Assembly (NCBI GenBank): GCA_964577315.1
Contig: CAZNYT010000073.1
Span: forward strand, 1-10,926
Length of the DNA: 10,926 nt
Direction: 5' to 3'
DNA from: Desulfonatronospira sp964577315
Lineage (GTDB): Bacteria > Desulfobacterota > Desulfovibrionia > Desulfovibrionales > Desulfonatronovibrionaceae
In this document: positions 7,049-10,926 of the stretch, piece after piece
Numbering within the stretch: the stretch's first letter is position 1
Layout of the letters: each line of letters begins with the position of its first letter
The notes under the pieces: model-generated
Databases searched by the model: none
What the model was told of the DNA's origin: nothing
Seen by the model: the letters and a program-made list of their open reading frames with translations, nothing else
Translations under genes and position numbers: made by a program

Positions 7049-7258
7049 AGGAGTCAGGAGACAGGGGTCAGCCTCCGGCCCTCCGGGCTGTATGCCCTAC
7101 AGGCAGGAAGCCCATAGGGGCCTACGCCCCGGTGGGGAGTCCCAAGTTACACCCGTCTGCGACGGAGACCTCTGGTCTGTTTAACTGGGCAAGCAATAAA
7201 AACGAAGAGTTATGAGTTCGATTTATTGCTGGATTATTCACGATCCGACTTTTTGCAG
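7023..7258. mobile_element. Hairpin-rich block bounded by 12-bp inverted repeats (MITE/REP-like)
   Basis: CTGCAAAAAGTC at 7023-7034 is repeated inverted and exact as GACTTTTTGCAG at 7247-7258. Between them is a chain of short hairpins: AGCC/GGCT around CCGGCCCTCCGG, CTGTA/TACAG (about 7088-7100), GGGGC-ctac-GCCCC, CCGT/ACGG, AGACC-tct-GGTCT, and AGCAATAAA/TTTATTGCT (7192-7200 with 7222-7230). There is no reading frame of note. The layout suggests a non-autonomous repeat moved in trans, or a REP-type palindromic element; the early part (GGAGTCAGGAGACAGGGGTC) recalls repeats linked to REP-associated transposases. The left repeat lies within the hairpin that ends the nitroreductase transcript, so it may have brought that terminator. 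Confidence 0.45.
7192..7230. repeat. Bipartite hairpin AGCAATAAA / TTTATTGCT
   Basis: A 9-bp perfect outer stem (7192-7200 and 7222-7230) encloses an inner CGAA/TTCG stem (7203-7206 and 7217-7220) and a ten-base loop. It could fold in either strand. It lies near the right end of the hairpin-rich block and may be part of that element or a separate transcription or processing signal. Confidence 0.5.
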
Positions 7259-7278
7259 GCGCATCATACAGGTTTGAC

Positions 7279-7352
7279 CAAACTCCTTGACATTTTTGAA
7301 TGTTTAAATTAGTTACAAACTCCTTGACATTTTTGAATGTTTAAATTAGTTA
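7279..7352. repeat. Perfect tandem duplication, 2 x 37 bp, each with TTGACA
   Basis: Bases 7279-7315 and 7316-7352 are identical over 37 positions. The unit starts CAAACTCC, then TTGACA, then an AT-rich stretch with GAATGTTTAAATTAG, ending TTA. Each copy has TTGACA followed at 17 bases by TAGTTA, a weak plus-strand promoter pair; in the second copy TATTAT follows at 21 bases, too far for a normal promoter. The copies have no spacer, so this is not a CRISPR. The perfect identity points to a recent duplication. It begins 20 bases after the hairpin-rich block. Confidence 0.85.
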
Positions 7353-7361
7353 TTATTTTTG

Positions 7362-7384
7362 AAAAAATGGTTCACCAATTTTTT
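7362..7384 (+). terminator. AT-rich hairpin ending in a T-run
   Basis: AAAAAATGGT (7362-7371) pairs with ACCA-A-TTTTTT (7374-7384) with one bulged A, ending in six Ts. It has the shape of an intrinsic terminator on the plus strand and, by symmetry, also on the minus strand. It lies ten bases after the 37-bp tandem repeat, too close for a useful transcript from the TTGACA motif there. Confidence 0.4.
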
Positions 7385-7696
7385 GCATACTTCTATCTAG
7401 AGGCTTACCGGTTTTCCTGACGTGGCTCAGGTGAGGGATTTTAGTAATTCGGACCTAGAAAAGGCTCTACCAGTCCAAGCGTACCTAGTCGGGAAAAGGG
7501 CCAAAATTTATATGCACAAGCTCCTGGGCCCAGGCATAAAATATTCTTTTCTTTACGCGAAAGGAACAGTTAAGTTTCCAATAGTACGCTCAAGCCGAAT
7601 GAGCCCTGGAAAAGAGCGTGTCTAAAACCCGCCGCGCAAAAAGACCGGGTGAATAGTTGCGTTAAATTTATAGAAAGCTGACATACAATAAAGATA
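7385..7696. other. Stretch without a supported gene
   Basis: About 310 bases in which I recognise no gene or RNA. Visible structure is limited to the 12-bp palindrome CCTGGGCCCAGG (7523-7534), an inverted pair AGCGTAC / GTACGCT (7478-7484 and 7584-7590) that encloses it, and GCTCA/TGAGC just after. This nested arrangement could be a folded RNA or the ends of a decayed element. A 67-codon frame from a GTG at 7422 has no ribosome binding site and no family resemblance I know. Confidence 0.4.
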
Positions 7697-7731
7697 TCCT
7701 GATTCGCTTAATTGAAATCAGGACTGTTTCT
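7690..7731 (+). promoter_or_regulatory. Hairpin with AATCAGGATATC site upstream of the FlgP-like gene
   Basis: TCCTGATT (7697-7704) pairs perfectly with AATCAGGA (7716-7723) across an 11-base loop. The left arm overlaps GATATCCTGATT (7693-7704), the reverse complement of AATCAGGATATC found before the third gene of this cassette (8696-8707). The right arm runs into TGTTTCT, as does a similar but shorter hairpin near 10804-10827. A second small palindrome, CAACATATTGTTG, follows at 7743-7755. It could be an operator or a leader structure for the lipoprotein cassette; there is no clear promoter to anchor it. Confidence 0.45.
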
Positions 7732-7806
7732 CTATCAACATTCAACATATTGTTGTTACTTTCTTTGAAACCCTAAAACTTGCAACTCTTCTCAGGAGGT
7801 AGTGAG

Positions 7807-8355
7807 ATGCAAAGATGTGGCATGTTCATTTTTTTCCTGGCTATAGCAGCGGTATTGCTGCTTAGCGGATGCGGAAGTGATCCATTTGCTGATAAGCGGG
7901 TACTGGAGCCCGAGTGGTACGACCCGGCTGACAGCATTCAAGATGACGGCACTGTTTACGGTTATGGTTCGGGTGAAAGCAACAGCCGCCGTTTAGCTGA
8001 AAGCATAGCAGATGCCGAGGCAAGAGCCGGAATCGCTCAGACCATCTCCGGAGAAGTGGCAGGCATTTTGGAGGCCACTGCCAGCCAAATGGATGCTGAG
8101 GAAATAGAAACTGCTCGCGAAGCCATGGAATCCTTTTTTGACCAGGAGCTGTACGGGGTCCAGGTAGATCAGCGGGACCTGATCCAAGACGAGGAGACCC
8201 AAGAGTATAAGGCTTTTTATAGGGTACGTCTGGATGGAGATCTTTATGACGAACTTCTGGAAGCCGCTATGACGGACGAAACTTTGGGTACCACCATTCC
8301 TGCCCATGAAGAAGCACAGGAGGCCCTTGATGAAGCAAGAGAGCGACGTGAATAA
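7807..8355 (+). CDS. LPP20-family outer-membrane lipoprotein, FlgP-like
   Basis: 182 residues from the ATG at 7807 with AGGAGG seven bases ahead; an upstream in-frame ATG (7780) would only add residues before the signal peptide. The lipoprotein signal ends LLLSGC, cysteine 22 being lipidated; Gly at +2 fits the outer membrane. Residues about 36-152 resemble the LPP20 family: PEWYDPADSI near the start, the turn-helix YGYGSGESNSRRLAESIADAEARAGIAQ, a long helix, and a closing strand-helix FYRVRLDGDLYDELLEA. A charged helical tail follows. LPP20 proteins include FlgP of Vibrio and Campylobacter, which forms a disk or ring around the flagellar L-ring. Standing near a flg operon makes that role attractive, but LPP20 proteins also exist outside flagella, so I give no symbol. 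It overlaps the next gene. Confidence 0.8.
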   Translation: MQRCGMFIFFLAIAAVLLLSGCGSDPFADKRVLEPEWYDPADSIQDDGTVYGYGSGESNSRRLAESIADAEARAGIAQTISGEVAGILEATASQMDAEEIETAREAMESFFDQELYGVQVDQRDLIQDEETQEYKAFYRVRLDGDLYDELLEAAMTDETLGTTIPAHEEAQEALDEARERRE

Positions 8356-8548
8356 ACTGATTACAAAATGCTTAAGGAGAGTTGGCCACATGGGGCTAAT
8401 TGTGTTTTGCGTCCTCTTAGTGCTGGGCACAGTGATAACTCAGACAGGTTGTTCCAGCCCCGAAGAACGCATTCAAGAAGAACGCAGAGCTCCTGAGCGC
8501 TCCCATGAGGAGGCCATGGACCAGCTTGAGGAGAGAAAAGAAGAATAA
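8330..8548 (+). CDS. Small charged membrane or lipoprotein, unrecognised
   Basis: 72 residues from the ATG at 8330, chosen because AGGAGG lies six bases ahead; a later ATG (8390) has AAGGAG at ten bases and would give a more ordinary 52-residue lipoprotein precursor. The gene begins inside the last 26 bases of its neighbour, in another frame, so translation is probably coupled. A basic 20-residue start is followed by a hydrophobic core (MGLIVFCVLLVLGTVI) and TQTGC, with cysteine 41 a possible lipidation site. The lipobox is poor, with Gln at -3. After it come only 31 residues, nearly all charged or polar (EERIQEERRAPE, DQLEERKEE), probably one helix. I do not recognise a family. It may be a partner or spacer protein for the LPP20 lipoproteins on either side. 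Confidence 0.65.
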   Translation: MKQESDVNKLITKCLRRVGHMGLIVFCVLLVLGTVITQTGCSSPEERIQEERRAPERSHEEAMDQLEERKEE

Positions 8549-8610
8549 TTTCAGAACAACAGCCTAGAAGTTATCCATAATTTTCAAAACTGGCTCCCAG
8601 CGCCCGGAAC

Positions 8611-8688
8611 AAGGAAATGTTTTTCCTTTCATGGTGGTGTTTGTCTTCTCACCTCTGCCGGCTTCCAGGCCAGAAATGTTTTTTTCTG
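8611..8688 (+). terminator. Two successive hairpins sharing GAAATGTTTTT
   Basis: AAGGAAA (8611-8617) pairs with TTTCCTT (8622-8628), and CAGAAA (8671-8676) pairs with TTTCTG (8683-8688). Both contain the string GAAATGTTTTT at their centre, so they may be duplicates of one unit. They lie between the small lipoprotein gene and the large one and could end or attenuate the first transcript. Confidence 0.45.
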
Positions 8689-8695
8689 AATTAAC

Positions 8696-8710
8696 AATCA
8701 GGATATCCTG
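8696..8710 (+). promoter_or_regulatory. Perfect palindrome CAGGATATCCTG over the ribosome binding site
   Basis: CAGGATATCCTG (8699-8710) is a 12-bp perfect palindrome ending two bases before the ATG at 8713. It includes the only ribosome binding candidate (AGGA, nine bases ahead). A 10-of-12 match, AAAGATATCCTG, lies at 7690-7701 ahead of the first lipoprotein gene, and the 12-mer AATCAGGATATC is shared exactly, in opposite orientation. This could be an operator for a dimeric regulator common to both genes. Confidence 0.5.
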
Positions 8711-8712
8711 TC

Positions 8713-10761
8713 ATGAGAAAACACTTCTCCCGCATTGGTATAACAGTCATTCTGCGCACCACTTTTTTTCTCTGTGTCCTGACCTCCATGCTGGGATGCG
8801 GCGCTATCACGGAACGCATATCGGACCGGCCCATCACGGAAGAAGAGGCTCGGCAGCAATTTTATCAGGATCACCGCGGGGACTGGGTTTATGAACACGG
8901 TGTAGGCTCAAATCCGGAAGAAGCCCGGGAGCAGGCCCTGGCCAATCTGGCCCGGCGGGTTGCTACCCAGGTCCGAGCCGAAACCGAACACGTAATCCAG
9001 CAGACTGAAGCAGCAGACCGTGTAGACCAAACTGAAACCCAAGAAAAAATGAGCAGCACCACTGCCACCTTAACCCGTGTTTCGCTAGAGGGTACGGAAT
9101 TCAGCGACATGGTTCGCGTAGACACGGGTTGGATGGCGGAAATAGGCATTTCCAGGGAGAATCTGGAACATGCCCGAGAACAGGCACGTCTGCGATCCCC
9201 TCTTTTGGCAAGGGTAGAAACCTTGAATGCCCTTCCCCAAGATAGCGCCATAGACAGAGCCCGGTTAGCCTTGGAAGGAGCCTACGAGGCCCAGCAACGG
9301 GACTTGGAAGACGATACTGTTTACGACCCGGAAAGCGAAGCAACAACCACCTTTCAACTCCATTTCGAACGTGAAATAGAGCGGGCCCTGAACAGATTCA
9401 AGGTGCTCCCTGTTCGCATTTCTGAGGAACAAGGCGAGATCCTGATCATCGATTCTGAGACATACGCTCCGCAAAGCGGTGTACCATTGCGCATGGGTGA
9501 AGACACTTTTGAAACCAATGAACGTGGCAGCATTGGCACCCTTGACCTGGACAAGTTCCAGGACGGGGCATCACTGGACTTGGATCTACCCATAGTGAAA
9601 GCCCTGGATTGGGACCGTGCCCAGCCCACAGACAAGGCTGAACTGCGTTTGGACACCTTATATCCCAGGGACTGGGAGGCTCAACAGACCAGGCTCTACA
9701 TCCATACTGAGCCGCCGGGGCAGCCAGTGGTCATAAACGAACAAAGATATGAAACCAGCCCGGTTGCCGTAATCGTGGACAGTCCCACTGGCAGCATCAG
9801 AACTCATGAAACAGACATGTTTTCAGAAGAGCGAGTGGAATTCAGCGCCGCAGAAAACTCTCCTGCAGTGCATCAAAGCATAAGTCTTGCTGAACGCCGT
9901 TTCGCTAAAGTTAGCCTTAGCGCTGAGGGCAAGTCCAGAATAGAGCTGGATGGTCCCGAGAATATCAGCCATGAACATATTGATGGGACTATAGAATCTG
10001 GAAAATACCAACTTACTATCACGCATGAAGATTACAACCCTGAAGAACCCGACTATCAGGTCCTCAAGGATGAAATCACCCTATATGAAGGCCAGTACTT
10101 GGAACGCAGCTACCAGGAACCTATTTACCGCGAGCCTTATCACCGGGGTTCGGGATGGTCCCTAAGTTTCTTAAGTCTAGGGGCCCACGGAGATGAATAT
10201 CCTATTGCTGAAGTAGAAAGTTTGGGTGACAAGTATACAGTTACAGCCAGTGAATTTGATGATGCAGAAAATATTGATCTGCATCCCTATCATCTGGATC
10301 TGGCAGCGGATTACCGCAGATTTACCGATAGCATTGGCCCCTGGATGTACCAACTCGGAGGCGGGTGGAGAATGAGTATGTACGAGGATGACCGTACAGT
10401 GGATGACACCGACTCTTTCCACGCCTTTTACGGTCGGGCCGGTATCGGGATATGGACCGATATCTCGGATTTACCCATTTGGGTCGGTCCCAGCTACACT
10501 TACGAACATATCTCCCCTCCGGATGATTATGGCTCCTCCTTCAGCCACGATTACGGGTATATAGAAGCGGGCATGCTCTGGGGTAGCCTAGAGATCATTG
10601 CCAGAGCACCTGTAAGTGATGAAGGTATAGGGCCATACATGGGAATCGCCTTTTCATTTGCGGACTTTAAAAGAGGATACGAATATCCTGAAACCCAAGA
10701 GGCTATGGAGGGGGTGCATTACGAAGAAACCCAGGACCGTCCCCAAGTCTCTGACCGTTAA
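8713..10761 (+). CDS. 682-residue lipoprotein: LPP20-like, PEGA-like and beta-barrel parts
   Basis: I know no named family for the whole protein. A basic start and hydrophobic core lead to SMLGC, with cysteine 29 a likely lipidation site (Met at -3 is acceptable but not ideal). Residues about 57-155 repeat the module of the first cassette gene: VYEHGVGSNPEEAREQALANL matches its YGYGSGESNSRRLAESIADA, ending TGWMAEIGISRENLEHA. After a linker, 327-355 (YIHTEPPGQPVVINEQ, then TSPVAVIV) and about 398-466 look like PEGA-type beta modules. Residues about 480-652 have alternating aromatic and glycine strands (SLSFLSLGAHG, YQLGGGWRMSMY, AFYGRAGIGIW, WVGPSYTYEH, YGYIEAGMLWG, MGIAFSFADF), suggesting an outer-membrane beta-barrel of about eight strands, followed by a 30-residue acidic tail. 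It probably links periplasmic flagellar or envelope parts to the outer membrane. Complete gene, no frameshift. Confidence 0.75.
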   Translation: MRKHFSRIGITVILRTTFFLCVLTSMLGCGAITERISDRPITEEEARQQFYQDHRGDWVYEHGVGSNPEEAREQALANLARRVATQVRAETEHVIQQTEAADRVDQTETQEKMSSTTATLTRVSLEGTEFSDMVRVDTGWMAEIGISRENLEHAREQARLRSPLLARVETLNALPQDSAIDRARLALEGAYEAQQRDLEDDTVYDPESEATTTFQLHFEREIERALNRFKVLPVRISEEQGEILIIDSETYAPQSGVPLRMGEDTFETNERGSIGTLDLDKFQDGASLDLDLPIVKALDWDRAQPTDKAELRLDTLYPRDWEAQQTRLYIHTEPPGQPVVINEQRYETSPVAVIVDSPTGSIRTHETDMFSEERVEFSAAENSPAVHQSISLAERRFAKVSLSAEGKSRIELDGPENISHEHIDGTIESGKYQLTITHEDYNPEEPDYQVLKDEITLYEGQYLERSYQEPIYREPYHRGSGWSLSFLSLGAHGDEYPIAEVESLGDKYTVTASEFDDAENIDLHPYHLDLAADYRRFTDSIGPWMYQLGGGWRMSMYEDDRTVDDTDSFHAFYGRAGIGIWTDISDLPIWVGPSYTYEHISPPDDYGSSFSHDYGYIEAGMLWGSLEIIARAPVSDEGIGPYMGIAFSFADFKRGYEYPETQEAMEGVHYEETQDRPQVSDR

Positions 10762-10775
10762 TTCCATCCATTCTG

Positions 10776-10838
10776 TACAGTCTTACCCGGGAACAGAAAC
10801 TTTTCCTGCTTAAATCAGGATGTTTCTGACTTACTGTA
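10776..10838. terminator. Nested inverted repeat between convergent genes
   Basis: Three stems nest inside one another: TACAGT/ACTGTA (10776-10781, 10833-10838), CAGAAAC/GTTTCTG (10794-10800, 10822-10828) and TCCTG/CAGGA (10804-10808, 10816-10820) with a seven-base loop. The structure lies between the convergent lipoprotein and queF genes and overlaps the last bases of queF. There is no T-run beyond the stems, so it is a plausible but not classical bidirectional terminator. Confidence 0.5.
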
Positions 10839-10926
10839 CTGAGCCGAAACCTCGATGGCGATCCCGCCCCGGGCCTTGAATTTACCGGAAACAGTCATTC
10901 TCCTGGGACGGCAGGCCCGGACCAAA
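10815..10926 (-). CDS. queF: QueF-like preQ0 reductase, C-terminal fragment
   Basis: The last 36 or so codons are in the window, ending at TGA (10817-10815); the gene enters from the right edge. The readable end, MTVSGKFKARGGIAIEVSAQ and then YSKSETS, matches the end of type I QueF in which a strand IEVWGKFTPRGGISIDP-like is followed by a tyrosine; the shared pattern is GKF-x-x-RGGI-x-I. QueF reduces 7-cyano-7-deazaguanine to preQ1 with NADPH, a step in queuosine tRNA modification in the cytoplasm. The catalytic cysteine and aspartate lie outside the window, so the call rests on this one motif. It is convergent with the lipoprotein cassette and unrelated to it in function. Confidence 0.65.
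   Translation of the reverse strand, partial: LVRACRPRRMTVSGKFKARGGIAIEVSAQYSKSETS

Noticed and set aside
7279..7352. Tandem repeats as a CRISPR remnant
   Set aside because: Only two copies, no spacer between them, and no cas genes in the window.
7422..7625. 67-codon frame starting at GTG
   Set aside because: No ribosome binding site, no signal or domain pattern, and it overlaps palindromes; length is within chance.

Overview
The window looks like chromosomal DNA of a flagellated Gram-negative bacterium. It encodes P-ring and L-ring proteins, several outer-membrane lipoproteins and a sigma-54-type promoter. The order flgF-flgG-flgA-flgH-flgI-flgJ, a FlgJ carrying an M23 peptidase domain, and the very acidic proteins would fit a Desulfovibrionales-like sulfate reducer, perhaps from a saline or alkaline habitat. 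That taxonomic reading is inference; no marker gene here fixes it.

Region 1 (1-6182, minus strand) is a flagellar rod/ring operon read right to left: flgF, flgG (rod), flgA (P-ring chaperone), flgH (L-ring lipoprotein), flgI (P-ring), flgJ (rod-binding plus M23 peptidase), and the first 17 codons of a FlgN-like export chaperone. A -24/-12 promoter lies just upstream of flgF. The operon is opened by two gaps: about 300 bp between flgG and flgA, filled with short ATCAGCGG-type repeats, and about 230 bp between flgH and flgI. Several genes start at an internal ATG with a good ribosome binding site rather than at the longest possible start.

Region 2 (6277-7048, plus strand) is one divergent gene for a SagB-type FMN nitroreductase with a probable signal peptide. 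A perfect Shine-Dalgarno sequence lies inside the gene ahead of an in-frame ATG that would give a signal-less form. A perfect 14-bp hairpin follows the gene.

Region 3 (about 7019-7806) has no gene I can support. It holds a block of nested hairpins bounded by a 12-bp inverted repeat (7023-7258, possibly a MITE or REP-like element), a perfect 37-bp tandem duplication containing TTGACA, and further hairpins.

Region 4 (7807-10761, plus strand) is a cassette of three exported, probably lipidated proteins: an LPP20-type lipoprotein resembling flagellar FlgP, a 72-residue charged lipoprotein overlapping it, and a 682-residue protein that appears to combine an LPP20-like module, PEGA-like modules and a C-terminal outer-membrane beta-barrel. 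A 12-bp site (AATCAGGATATC) occurs upstream of both LPP20-like genes. Because FlgP-type LPP20 lipoproteins build flagellar outer-membrane disks, this cassette is the best candidate for an undescribed system, possibly an outer-membrane accessory of the flagellar motor. The window closes with the convergent 3' end of a probable queF.
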